DNA of 64,000 bases from Sanderia malayensis (taxonomy: Eukaryota > Cnidaria > Scyphozoa > Semaeostomeae > Pelagiidae), in assembly GCA_013076295.1 (NCBI GenBank), contig RQOL01000796.1, positions 1 to 64,000 of the forward strand. The letters are read 5' to 3'. Below the pieces are notes generated by a model. The model was not told the origin of the DNA and searched no databases. It saw only the letters and a list, made by a program, of their open reading frames with translations. A program made the position numbers and the translations under genes. Shown here one piece after another: positions 49,367 through 60,592 of the stretch (the first letter of the stretch is position 1; every line of letters starts with the position of its first letter).

Positions 49367-51358
49367 CTTGAACTATCATCGTGATCAACTATCATAAAGG
49401 AGTCATCAGTTGGTGGTGTTGGTCCCAGTGGTTCCAGTGGCCCCAGTTTTGGACGAGTCAAGAGTCTCATAAGTTTTAAGAGAGAAAAGGGAATTCAGTG
49501 GAAAGATAGTGTGTCGAAAAAGGGCAAAGGGATGGCTCTCCCACAAAAATCTATAAGCAAAGAAGTTGTTATTAATATTGGCATTGCTGAATGGCATCCG
49601 AAAACTGATAGTTTGAGAAAGAAACATGGGAAACGTTTGGTGCTGAGGGTGAATGTACTAGATCCTTCTGTAACATTATTGGAAAAAGCTATCAATAAAT
49701 GGAAGGCATATCATAGCAATTGCTACAATGAAGATGTTGAATATGTACTACTCGTTCAGGATTTCTAGGAAGCAGTTTACATCCCAGGCTCACAGAGTGA
49801 ACTTTTTACAATTGGAAGATATCAGGAGGAAGTCGGCAAAGACTTTAGAAGAATAGCATTGTATATTTCTGCCAAAGCAGATTTTGACTTGCATTTCAAT
49901 AGTAATCCCGGTGAAGGATCCCTTCTGTAATAAAGAGAATAACAAGAGAATAAATCAGTTGATAGCGATGATAGCGTTCTCGAAATACCAGCTTTCAATA
50001 ACAGCAACTACTCCATTACAGAATCACCCAGCAATTTACAGGTAACCAAAGATCATGAGCTAGCATTGTCTCTGCAAGCTAGTTTAAACAAGGATATTGT
50101 AGATGATGACATTGAATTGGCTGATGGTATGGAGACATCAAAAAAGGGAGTAATGGAGCTACATGATACTTCACAAGTTGTTCAAGTGTTACATGAGAAA
50201 GTCCTGCAAACTGAGCAAATATTTCTAACAACAAGACGAGAAGTACCCATTAACCGCATTATCCAACTGTGGCAACGAGAAAGGAAGCAGAAGCCAGCAA
50301 ACAGCAGAGTTGTTGTCAAGTTTCGGGGCGAATTAGGAATTGATACTGGTGCTTTATCCAGAGAGTTCTTTGCAGACACAATGAAAGATATTGGTAAATC
50401 TTTGTTCCCGAAGGGTACCCCAGTCCATTTTACATTTTTCATAAAAAATGGAGCGTTTAGGACTGCAGGAGAGATTATTGCAGCTAGCATTGCACAGAAT
50501 GGGCCTCCTCCTTGCTTCTTGGAAGAGGTTGTGTACAACGCTATGATTAATCCAGATGTAGATTTGAGTAGCCTAGATCCTTCTCTCCATTTAACATCTT
50601 CAGAGAGGGAAGAAATTGCTGAGATCAGAAGCAATTTCACGGATTGTCACGATCTAATCCTTGATCATGGATATACTGGTCCATTAAAGGAAGAAAAAAT
50701 TGAAGATATTGTTGGCTCCATAGTTGTGAGTATGGTTAGCAGAAGGCAACTGGCATTAAAAGAGTTGATGGAAGGGTTTCAAGCATATGACTTGAAGAAA
50801 CACTTGATGAACAATTCAAAGTTATGTCAAGCTCTTTTCATCAAGGGAAAGGCCGATGAGGTTGATGCCAATTACTTGGTAAACCTACTGTATCCTGATT
50901 TTCCTGAGAAAGGTAACCAACATAGAGCTGCTGAAGACCAAGTACTAGACAACTTTCAAGATTTTATCTCTTGTCTGGAAGATCAAAAGATGTCAAGTAT
51001 TGCTTCTGCTGTAGCCTGGAATTATGATGACGAAGATGATGAGTACAAAGAAAGTAATGGAGAGGAAAGGTATCAGTGTGCAGACCTGACACAAGCAGGA
51101 GTGATGCAGTGGTTGGCAGGAAAGGGCCATAGGGATTTAACTGCAAGCAATATTAAGATTACTGTTAAATTCAACCATTCGTGTAGGGAAGCCAACCCTA
51201 AACACACAGTTTGCTATCCAGTTGTGGGTGCTTGTGTGATGGAAATCACATTTCCTGTTGTAAACATGGTCAAATATGAAGAATTTAAAGACATTTTTAT
51301 GACGGTTTACTGCAAAGGTCAAGCATTTGGTCGGTCTAAAGAACTGTTGATATTTTGA

Positions 51359-51776
51359 TGTTGATGCATAACTTTTTATTAATTATTCTGTTCTATTTCA
51401 AAAACATGTTTATTTCAAGTTATATTTTGTGGCCTTTTACATTGAAAGATTGTCATTATTAGCTTTTCTAAAATACTCAAAACAATTCAGGATAAACAAT
51501 GTAAGTACCAGCCATGTTCACTCTGCATTATGTGAATGGATGGCGTATCTGAATAGCGAAATGTTTACTCTTGACCTGTTTTGAGTACCAGTATATTTTC
51601 ACTAGGTGAGAGGGTATTCCTAAATTTTTATGGTAAGGTGGCTAAGTTTGATATATTTTTATACTACATTCTAAAGTTATTGTTACAGTTAAGTTCATGG
51701 GAAGATATTTTGAATATATGCAATCAAGAGAGTTTTTGAAAATTAATGCCTTGTGAATACTGAAAAGAGCATTGTC
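51359..51776. other. Gap between convergent HECT and DDE genes
   Basis: AT-rich; both genes end into it, so it should hold their polyadenylation signals. No other feature seen. Confidence 0.5.
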
Positions 51777-52273
51777 CTATATTCCATTTACGGCTACATT
51801 TGTGATTGTTTTATAAAGATCTAGACCAGTCTTCCAGTCATTAGCTGCAGTCAATTGCAATTCATCTATGACATATTGGAAGTGCTCCTCATAGTCTGAG
51901 TTGTTATCACTGGCTTCAACAAGATGAGAGTAAGCATAATCCAAGTCTGCATTTGTCACAGGCACAATAATCGCCGATACCACCATGAAACTCTGGGATT
52001 GTGTACAAGGCATCTGGTCTACCACTGACTGTATCAAATCTAGATTTCCTTATGTAATGAGTGTTCCAGTTATTCTTTATTTCATCAAGAAGACTTGTTT
52101 GTAGTATTTTTGCAAAACAAAACCAGAAACATTCTTTCTGAACCGGATCAAACATGTTAAGATCACCTTTAGACTCCAAATCTTTAAAGAAAGAAATCCA
52201 CCATGATGACCAGCTTTTCTTGAGAAAACTCCAGCATCCCTCAATCCGCTGATTACGGGGAGATGGAACATAC

Positions 52274-52744
52274 TTATGACTTGAAAATTAACCGAGTACT
52301 TACCTGTACGATGGGTAATTTGTATTCTATTGACCTGTGGAGACAAGAAGGTAGACTGCTATACCTATACCGCTTACCACTATATCTACAGCCAGCTTGG
52401 TACCTCTCCGTTAAAAATTCTAAGACAATTTCGATATCTGTATATAAGGAACCCTTTCTCCGTGTAGTACAAAATGTGAGCCATTTGTTCCATGTTGACT
52501 GATATCTTTTCTTTGTTCCTGGCTTCCAGGAATCCATGATGATGGATGCAGTGTTTTCTGAAAGTTTGTGTTTTTCAATGATTTTGCTGATACATGAACT
52601 GCCAGTAAATTTAGCTTTGGATAAAGTGGATGAATTTTCTCCTTGTTGAACGGTAGCTTCAGCATTGAGCGCGAAGAGCAAAATTGGATTGGCCTGTTGA
52701 CCATCAGTCTCATTATTATTGGCATCCAATACTGAGTGTTCCAT
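52274..52744 (-). pseudogene. DIRS tyrosine recombinase, N-terminal domain only
   Basis: Reads IIMDSWKPGTKKRYQSTWNK, the core-binding (SAM-like) domain typical of DIRS recombinases, followed by FLTERYQAGCRYSG. The catalytic domain with the R..HxxR..Y residues should follow but is absent; the sequence runs into the DDE gene within about 100 bp. Integration by this copy is therefore not possible. Confidence 0.7.
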
Positions 52745-54819
52745 TCGGGAATAATTATGATCCCTTCTGATTTGTCCTCTATTATCTTTGAGGCTGTTCT
52801 CCCAATCATACTGAAAGGAGGGAAAGCATAAAATTTAATATTTTCTCAAGAAATTGAAAAGGCATCAACTGCCCATGCACTTGGATCCGGTGTCCAGGCA
52901 ATATATTTTTTAACCTGATTATTATGTCTGGAGGCAAAAAGGTCTATTTCAGGTTGAAATTTAAAATACCTTACAATTTTCTCAACATTTTTTGAGCACA
53001 ATTTCCATTCGGTATTGTCATTGAATACTCTAGACATGAGATCCGCAGTGGTATTAATATTTCCGGGAATGTGTGCTGCGGATAGCCATGAATTCTGAGA
53101 AATGCATATTTGCCAAATTTCTTGTGCTAATATATTACAGGTTTTGGACTTGGTGCCCCCCATATTATTAATATAAGCAATAGCTGTAGTATTGTCAGAC
53201 ATAATTCTAATATGCTGGAACTGTTTTCCCCTGCAAAATGCGAGAATTGCAAATTTTATGGCCTTTAATTCAAGTACATTAATATGGTCAAGGTCTTCTT
53301 CATGCCATCTGCCTCCTGTCGGTGTAGTGCCATCAGTGGCACCCCAACCTTTATGGCTTGCATCAGTATACAAAGTTAGGTCAATGCTGGGGGTTTTAAT
53401 AGGTCTCCCAGAATATTCTATGTTTCTTTCCCAATGTTCCAGATTTTGTCTTGCACAGGCAGACAAAGTGATATAAGATTCAAAATTGCCAGTATTGTAT
53501 CTAAGTTCTTGAATGTTTTGGTTTTCAAGAGCCCTGTAATGTAATTTGGCATGTAAAAAGGCTGGAAAGGTGGCAACAATCTTACCAGTTATGGAAGCCA
53601 GATCCCTGATTGTAATTTTCTCGGAAGAGAGTAAAGATGAAATTTGTTTTCTTATGCTCTCAGCTTTATCAGCAGAAAGTGAAATTGTCATGCTTTGTGA
53701 ATTAAGAACAAACCCCAAAAACGTGATTTTTTGTGTAGGAATAAAAATAGATTTCTCAAAATGAATTGTGAATCCCAAGCTCCTAAGCACACGTATGGTT
53801 TCTGTAACATTCATGTGACATTCCTGAAAACTGTGTCCCTGAAGGTAAGTGTCATCCACAAAGACCACTGGAATGTGTCCATTTTGTCTGAGGAAACTAA
53901 ATGGTGGCTTTAATATTTTTGTAAAGACTCTCATGGCTGGGCCATACCCATTTGGCATGCCTAGAAATTGATAGAATTTTCCACCCCAAACAAATTTAAA
54001 ATATTTTTGATGATTTGGATTGATTGGGATGCTGTAAAAGGCATCCTTTAAATCTACAGAGGCCATCCAAGCATTTGGTGTGATAACATTTAAAACATTT
54101 GATAATGATTCCATTTTAAAATGTTGGTATTCAACCTGTTGATTTAATTTTTTCAAGTTTAAGATCATCCTAAAGCTACCATCTTTTTTGGGTCTCGTAA
54201 AAACTGGGGAGCGAAAGTCTCCTTCAGCCCGTGGGCATTCATATATAACCCTCTTCTTAAGAAGTTTAGTTATTTCTGAATCAATGGTTATTCTTTCATA
54301 TGCATTAAGAGGTAAAGTATGCCATCCCTGCTGCTTGGGTAAGTGCAAAAAATCAATTTTTAATCCGTATTTAATGATATCTATAATTAAATAATTGAAT
54401 ATGGATAATTGAATATGGATAATTGAATTGAATGCAATTTGGGAGCACACGTGTGTTTGAAAGCTCTGTGTTTTTGTGAGAATTGCAACCGTTTTTGAGC
54501 CTATTAAGGAGATAAAGGCTTCTAGGGAATTAAATAAAGACTTGTTTTTGTTATTTTTGATGTTGTAGAAGGAGTGAGAAGGTGATTTTGCAATAAAAAT
54601 TGAAGAAAGAAGTAAAAAAGAAACTGGCCTAGCTGTGAAGCGAAAGAGCAAGACAAATACTCTTTCTGCTGCAGAGAGATTCTCAGCAGAAGCAGCGATT
54701 GTACCACAGGTTCAATACCAGTGGGGGTCAATTTTGTTGTTTTTTTTGTAAAAAAAAAATTTTTTTTTTTTTTTTTGTTTTTTAACTTGTTGTTTTTTCT
54801 GCCTCTGTGATGGCAAACT

Positions 54820-55990
54820 TCTCGGTTTAGAAAATGGCTTTTGTTCTTCATGCAACAAATCTATCGGTGACCTAGAGTTTACATGTTGTAGACTTTGTAA
54901 GTTAAAATTCCATGCAACTTGCTCTAAACAAAGTTCAGACGAGAAATGGGGATCATACACCATGATTAAATTGTTTAATGCGACATCTACAAAGAGAAAT
55001 TTTTTCTTCCTCTGTGATTTTTGTCTTACTTCCTTTGAAGTTTCTGGGGCCATGAGTGAAAACAATAGACTTTCCATCATTGAGCAAACTCTTCAGTCTA
55101 CATTGAATGAAGTTAATGAAATAAAGAAACTTGTTGCAGGTAACACAAAGTTATTTGAAAAGAATCAGACACAACATAATAATCTCTGGAATGATGCTGC
55201 TCGCACAAATAATTTATTTTCTGATAGAACTGAGTCTCAGCTAATAATTAATAAAACTGGAATTACGAAAGATGATATTCACAACATTCAGGAAGTGGAA
55301 AAAATTGTACTTGACAAAGATATCCCATTGAAGTCCACATTTGAAACAAAAATGGGTGATATTGTTCTTGTTTGCCCTTCTCCAGCTGTACGTGAAAAAC
55401 TGGAGGAGGAAGTTCTTACAAAAAATATTCCATTAAAGACACCAAAAATTAAATCCACAGTTATTTCAATTGTTGGCTTAGGCAAGTCCTTTTCAAATGA
55501 GGAGGCTACAAATCTCCTTGTGAAACAGAATATTTTTCTTTCTTCGTTTTTGGAACACAAGAAACAAGAAGACCATTTTAAAGTGTTTGCAGTAAAACCG
55601 TTGAAAAATAAATCTGATGTCTATCAGGCCTTTGTGAGAGTATCTCTCCCTGTTAGGGATGGTATGACAAGCCAAAACGACAAAATGTTGATTGGTTTAA
55701 AATCATGCAAGGTATATGACCAATGTCATATAAAACGTTGCAATAAGTGCCAAAAATTTGGACATTACATTGCTAAGTGCCCTTCGGAAGGTTATTCCTG
55801 CGCCAAATGCGCTGGGAGTCACAAAACTGACTCTTGCACCTCAGTAAAGCTGAGCTGCATTAACTGCTCAAAGTCACAGCTTTTGGAAGCCCAATGTAAT
55901 CATGCAGCAAATTCTCTGGACTGCCCAACAATGTTGAAGGCCAAAAAGGAAGCTAAGGAGAATTTAAACCTGCTTCTGAAAAGACATTGA
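54820..55990 (+). CDS. LINE ORF1: PHD-like finger plus zinc knuckles
   Basis: The frame is open from upstream of ATG 54962; residues before it (GFCSSCNKSIGDLEFTCC, KLKFHATC) complete a PHD-like finger with CDFC after it. The true start therefore lies upstream, near homopolymer runs at 54730-54785 that obscure the frame. The C-terminal part has CNKCQKFGHYIAKC, CAKCAGSHKTDSC and CINCSK, CCHC-type knuckles. ORF1 proteins of this kind bind the LINE RNA and act as chaperones. It ends at TGA 55988-55990, four bases into ORF2. Confidence 0.8.
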
Positions 55991-58848
55991 ACTTTATTAA
56001 ATGCTTGCTTTTGAACTGCCAGTCAATACGAAATAAGTTAAATATAGTGATGGAACACGTTGTTGACTTTAGTGCCGACATTGTTTTCTTAACCAAGACG
56101 TGGCTCCAACAGAGCTGTGATGCAACAATAGCAAACTTTAAAGACTTTAATTACCATTTTATCCATATACCACGTGAGGATAGACAAAAGGAAACAGGCG
56201 GAGGAGTGGGCATTCTCATCAAAGGGACATTGAGACAGACTTCAGTACCTATGCAACAGTTTCAGTCATTTGAATGTTGCATAGCGAAACTCTTTTGTCA
56301 CCGCAAAGAATCTGTACTACTTGTTGCAATATACCGTCTGAGCTATGTCTCTGCAGAAGTATTTATAAGTGAATTCACAGAGTTTATGGAAATTTTATCC
56401 AGCTTCAATCTGAGTTTTATTGTCGCAGGTGATATCAATGTTCACATGGATGTGCCGAGTGAAAAATTAACAAAAGAATTTTCAAATATAATAGCACTTT
56501 TTAACTTAACACAACATGTAAGTGATCCAACGCATGTTGCTGGGCACACTCTGGATATTGTTCTTACTCAGAGTCATGAACTAGCCATCTCAAACACAAT
56601 TGTCCATGATGTCAGCTTGAGTGACCACAGCTTGATTTCCTTCAATGTAAACCTAACACATCATCATAGTGAATATAAAATAGTTCAGTGTAGAGATCAC
56701 AAATGTATTGACAAAGACGCTTTCTCTTTAAACATGTTAAGTGCACTTCAAAATATTAACAGTGCAGACAATTTTCAATCTGCCATCGATAAATACAATT
56801 ATGCACTTAGGTCCACATTAGATGCTCATGCGCCAATGAAAGAAAAGTCGGTGAGAGTTGTCAGCAAAGCTCCATGGTTCGACAGTGAATATGCAAATCT
56901 TAGAAAAAGAAGGCGCCATGCAGAGAAAGTTTATAGAAAGAGAAAAACAACATCTAATAAGGAAATATTTGTAAAACTTCGATCTGAAACAACAAAACTA
57001 GCAAAGACAAAGAAAATTCAATATTTTAAAGAGAAACTCAACAACTCTAATAATAAAATTAAGACACTCTTTCAAATAACAAAGTCACTCACCTCTGTTG
57101 ATTCTGGAATCCAGCTACGATCCCCGGAGAATAATAAATCACTGGCAAATACATTTTCCAATCACTTTCAAGAAAAAATTCAGAAAATACGTGATTCTTT
57201 TGAACTACCTTTAGTTGATACGTCATCGCAACAATACAGAAGTCCAGCACAAGATCTTTTAACCCACTTTGAACCTACAACAATAGAAGAATTAAATCAA
57301 ATAATAACATCTGCTCAAATAAAATGTTCTCCAAATGACCCTCTAACAAAACCACTCTTATTAGACAATATTAGTAACTTGTTACCTTTTTGGGTCACTA
57401 TTGTAAATCTTTCCCTAGAAAGTGGATGCATGGACGGCTTGAAATCTGCAATAATAACACCCCTGTTGAAGCCATCTAACAATGTTCAAGATCGAGAGTT
57501 ATGTAAGAACTATAGACCTATTTCAAACTTACCTTTTTTAAGCAAATTGACTGAGAAATGTGTTGCTGCAAGACTTGAGAAACACATACAACGACACGAA
57601 CTTGACTCACCTTTTCAATATGGCTACAAGAAGAATCACTCTACTGAAATGCTACTATTGAACACAATTGACGGCATTTCCAAAGCGTTTGATAATAAAT
57701 TTGCTACTGTTTTACTCCTGTTGGATTTAAGTGCAGCATTCGATACAGTAGATCAGAACATACTTCTTAAAAGGCTTGAAAATAATCTCGGTATTGGTGG
57801 CACTGTTTTCAAATGGTTTGTTTCATACTTGAAAGGTCGTACTCAGCAAGTTTTAATGTCGGGTCAGTATTCAGAAAGTATGACACTCAACTATGGGGTG
57901 CCTCAAGGGTCTGTCCTAGGTCCCATACTTTTTAACATCTACATGCAGCCACTGTATGCGTTAATAGAACAAACTGGCTTTGAAATTAATGGCTTCGCAG
58001 ATGACCACCAACTATATAAATCATTCCATCCCGTTTTTCAAGTTAATATCCTAACAACAGGAATTGAAAAGTGCCTCTCTGTAATATCAAACTGGATGAA
58101 CAGTAATTTCCTTAAATTAAATAAAACAAAAACAAAAATCTTACTTCTAGGCCCTGAGTCAGTACGTTCAAACATCAAAATACATGGGACTTTGGACGAT
58201 GGTAAATGCATTAGATTTGTTGAAAATGCAAGAAACCTTGGTGTTTATATGGATCAATGTCTTGATTTTGAAAAGCACATAAATAAGGTTGTTGCGGATT
58301 GTTATACAATCCTTCGTAATATTGCAAAAATTAAGTGTTTTTTACCGAAGGACTTTCTAAATGTTTTAATAACATCATTGGTTTCATCAAAGTTAGATTA
58401 TTGTAATTCACGTCTGGTGAATGTCAACTCTAACTTGATTAAACGACTCCAGTCGGTCCAGAATACAGCTGTTCGAATAGTATTTAAAAAAGGGAAATTT
58501 GACAGACAGCCAATTTCTCCATTGTTTGCAGAGCTCCACTGGTTACAGGTCCGGGAAAGAATCGTCTTCAAAACAGCTTTGATAGTACATCACTGTGTTT
58601 GGGGTTGTGCTCCATCTTCTCTAAAGGATAAGATCAAGGTTATCAACAAACGCACCATGCAGGTAGAAATTCCGACTTGTAAAACAAAACATGGGGAACA
58701 AGCTTTTTCAAGAGCAGGTCCAAAAGTGTGGAATGGCATACCATCACAAATTAGAGTTACCCAAAACAAGGACACATTTAAAGCCCAATTAAAGTCTTTT
58801 TTAATGACAACCAACTTGACCAATTTTTATAATAAAATAAACGTGTAA
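55987..58848 (+). CDS. LINE ORF2: APE endonuclease and reverse transcriptase
   Basis: A 953-codon frame. Endonuclease motifs are LLNCQSIRNK, FLTKTWL, GDINVHMD and LSDHSLISF. The catalytic glutamate position in FLTKTWL is lysine, codon AAG at 56095-56097. RT motifs are FGYKKNHSTEMLL-like (QYGYKKNHST), LLDLSAAFDTVD, YGVPQGSVLGPILF and GFADDHQLY. The C-terminus has LDYCNSRLV and LHWLQVRERI. No RNase H. The frame has no ATG before codon 22 (56050), yet conserved residues start at codon 6. Translation therefore probably begins at a non-ATG codon or by coupling to ORF1, with which it overlaps (TTG of ORF2 across TGA of ORF1). Confidence 0.85.
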   Translation: MNFIKCLLLNCQSIRNKLNIVMEHVVDFSADIVFLTKTWLQQSCDATIANFKDFNYHFIHIPREDRQKETGGGVGILIKGTLRQTSVPMQQFQSFECCIAKLFCHRKESVLLVAIYRLSYVSAEVFISEFTEFMEILSSFNLSFIVAGDINVHMDVPSEKLTKEFSNIIALFNLTQHVSDPTHVAGHTLDIVLTQSHELAISNTIVHDVSLSDHSLISFNVNLTHHHSEYKIVQCRDHKCIDKDAFSLNMLSALQNINSADNFQSAIDKYNYALRSTLDAHAPMKEKSVRVVSKAPWFDSEYANLRKRRRHAEKVYRKRKTTSNKEIFVKLRSETTKLAKTKKIQYFKEKLNNSNNKIKTLFQITKSLTSVDSGIQLRSPENNKSLANTFSNHFQEKIQKIRDSFELPLVDTSSQQYRSPAQDLLTHFEPTTIEELNQIITSAQIKCSPNDPLTKPLLLDNISNLLPFWVTIVNLSLESGCMDGLKSAIITPLLKPSNNVQDRELCKNYRPISNLPFLSKLTEKCVAARLEKHIQRHELDSPFQYGYKKNHSTEMLLLNTIDGISKAFDNKFATVLLLLDLSAAFDTVDQNILLKRLENNLGIGGTVFKWFVSYLKGRTQQVLMSGQYSESMTLNYGVPQGSVLGPILFNIYMQPLYALIEQTGFEINGFADDHQLYKSFHPVFQVNILTTGIEKCLSVISNWMNSNFLKLNKTKTKILLLGPESVRSNIKIHGTLDDGKCIRFVENARNLGVYMDQCLDFEKHINKVVADCYTILRNIAKIKCFLPKDFLNVLITSLVSSKLDYCNSRLVNVNSNLIKRLQSVQNTAVRIVFKKGKFDRQPISPLFAELHWLQVRERIVFKTALIVHHCVWGCAPSSLKDKIKVINKRTMQVEIPTCKTKHGEQAFSRAGPKVWNGIPSQIRVTQNKDTFKAQLKSFLMTTNLTNFYNKINV

Positions 58849-59265
58849 ATTATGTAAAAATGTAAATAATGAAAAATTTTTTTAATTTTATCCTATTAAA
58901 TGTATCAACATCATAACATCCAAGATAATTAGAATAGTAAATACACCAATTCAAGTTTTTAATTTCCCATTATTGATACATTAGTTTCCTTCATTGTTCA
59001 CAGTTGAGCATGCTGACCATAACAGCGTTATGCCAGTAGATAACTGTGGGTAAATCTTACTTTATTATTATTATTATTATTATTATCTAAAATAAATGGG
59101 TCATTGGTAATGTTTTCCCAGGAGGAGTAAAAATGCTTTATATTTCCTGCTTTATACTTTTCAACATCATGTTTTAGAATATCAATATTAACAAGTATAG
59201 GTTGAATATCAAATAACAAGTATAGGTTGAATTACCTACATTATTCCCCTGAATATTGCTGTTAG

Positions 59266-60592
59266 TTAGTTTAGCTTTGGCTTCGATTTGTTGTATCTAC
59301 CCCTCATTGCTCCCCTTTGACTCCAAGTTGGGTTCTTGGGAGGGGCTTGCCAGTTTTTTGAAAATGAAGTAGCATGCGCACCACGTCTTCCCCCGTAATC
59401 ATTTCTGAAAGAAAATTTGCCTCTCTGTCTACTTCCGAGGGCTCTATTTGAGGCTGTCATGTTTTGAAGCCTCTTTATAACATCTGGTCCAAAAAGCTCT
59501 TTGGAACCCAAAGGGGCGGTGTGGGCAATAATTTGAGCCTCCTGAGATAAGCAAGGTTTAATATTTTGGTGACGTGCCTGATTTATCTCCTGACTAGCAT
59601 GAGCCAGTAAAGCAATAGAATCGATTGATTTCCCCAAACGTTCTTTATATTGTGAACCTGTGTTTTTAGCAGTTTGAGTTTCTATAAGGATGTTTGCCAT
59701 ATCAATGGTAGACAGCGTGGCAGCCATAATGCTCCCAGCAATTTTTTGCATCTGTTTGTCTGCCTTCCGTAAATGCTGGGGTAATTTGCCCCTCCAAATT
59801 TCCTCATTACAAAGGGGCACAATTGTGGCTGTGCAGTTTTCAGGCCGTTTTTGTTTGTCTAACAATTTTGAAATTTTTTCCTCTTTTTGCTTGTTAGTAA
59901 AGAGGTTATTGACAACATTCGCAAGCTTTGAGCTAATGTCAGGCCCTAGATTTTCTGTTGTCACATGTTGTTGACAGATTTCATTTCAAATATCATCATC
60001 TTGAGGCTGCGCAGCCATCAGATCCTCAACATCTGCATCTAAATCATCACCCACAGTGAGGCTAACATGGTCGTCTTCGACCTCATCCTCATTAGATTTG
60101 TCATCCCTAAATTGTTCATGTTGAGAAGGTGTTATAAAAGTAAATGAGCCTTTTGTTTTTGCATGCAGATGATTTTCAGGATGATCATCAACATCTGAAT
60201 CATCTCCCAGCTCTATTCTGGGCTTTTTTGCTGGTTTGAGGCCAGCCTTTGAGGTAGAATCCTTCCCTCTGCCTAGGCCTGTAATTTTTGAGGCAGAATC
60301 ATTCCCTCTGCCTAAGCTCTCGCTTGGGGAAAAAGTGGCAGAATCGTTCCCTCTAGCCACAGATCTTTTTCTGCTGTTAGAAGCAGTTTTCTCGTCCATT
60401 AATGCTTTAAACACGTTGTTTATGGAAGAGGCCAGGTTATCCATGCCGTTTTGAAATGAGCTTTGAAACGTGTTTGCTAAGCGGTCGAAATTTGCCTGCT
60501 GAGACCTGTTTAAATTCAGCAAGGGCAGAGGTTTCAGAAATATCATCATCCACCCTTTCTGAAGAGATTGTCACTTCGTTTTCTACTTCCAT
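59266..60592 (-). pseudogene. DIRS gag-like ORF1, one frameshift and one stop
   Basis: Starts MEVENEVTISSERVDDD at ATG 60592. A frame change near 60515 leads to QQANFDRLANTFQSSF; the frame then runs to a TGA at 59986-59988 and continues in the same frame to 59266. The product has repeats of RGNDSA (three, around 60270-60365), an acidic stretch and an arginine/glycine-rich end (RGKFSFRNDYGGRRGAHA). It matches the nucleocapsid-like ORF1 of DIRS elements in position and composition. Confidence 0.75.

Larger units (their letters stand above)
42961..49386 (-). mobile_element. CR1-type LINE in the HECT intron, split by pogo
   Basis: Minus-strand LINE whose 3' tail is (TTA)n on its own strand (42961 side). 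The candidate target duplication AACTATCA is at 42953-42960 and 49387-49394. It contains a PHD/endonuclease ORF and an RT domain, interrupted by a pogo element at 45028-47816. It lies antisense in the first intron of the HECT gene, its 5' end only about 23 bp from the splice acceptor. Confidence 0.8.
42565..51358 (+). pseudogene. Zinc-ribbon/UIM/HECT ubiquitin-ligase-like gene
   Basis: Exon 1 (42565-42631) encodes a short zinc ribbon, MFSTNCG...FCSGCG, in which the first ligand reads S where C is usual. It splices in phase 1 to exon 2, which starts at 49410 (VGGVGPSGSSGPS). Exon 2 runs in one frame to 51358, with stops at 49766-49768 and near 49927. At 50051-50086 DHELALSLQASL is a ubiquitin-interacting motif. 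From about 50300 a HECT-like domain follows (FRGELGIDTGALSREFF, as in G2E3-like ligases), with the probable catalytic cysteine at 51233 in GACVMEITFP. HECT ligases carry ubiquitin as a thioester before transfer to substrate. Here the gene is transposon cargo; its intron now holds a CR1-type LINE. Confidence 0.75.
54384..59084 (+). mobile_element. Full-length L2/CR1-type LINE inside the DIRS
   Basis: Plus-strand LINE between two copies of ATCTA (54379-54383 and 59085-59089). It ends in a (TTA)n tail at 59061-59084. It contains ORF1 (zinc-finger protein) and ORF2 (endonuclease-RT). The first bases repeat GAATATGGATAATT. The DIRS protein reads straight through when the insertion is removed (ENITNDPFILD then IIKYGLKID), which fixes both borders. 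Confidence 0.85.
52846..59245 (-). pseudogene. DIRS reverse transcriptase-RNase H, split by a LINE
   Basis: The 5' piece (about 59245-59085) reads KYKAGNIKHFYSSWENITND and PFILD. It resumes at 54383 with IIKYGLKIDFLHLP. RT motifs are FTRPKKDGSFRMILNLKKLN, VDLKDAFYSIPI, YQFLGMPNGYGPA and the catalytic VVFVDDTYL. RNase H follows with LYTDASHKGWGA, VLELKAI and RIMSDNTTAIAYINN. The frame is open from the LINE junction to 52846. Apart from the insertion it appears intact. Confidence 0.85.

Noticed and set aside
50182..50640. Minus-strand 152-codon frame
   Set aside because: Antisense to the HECT domain.
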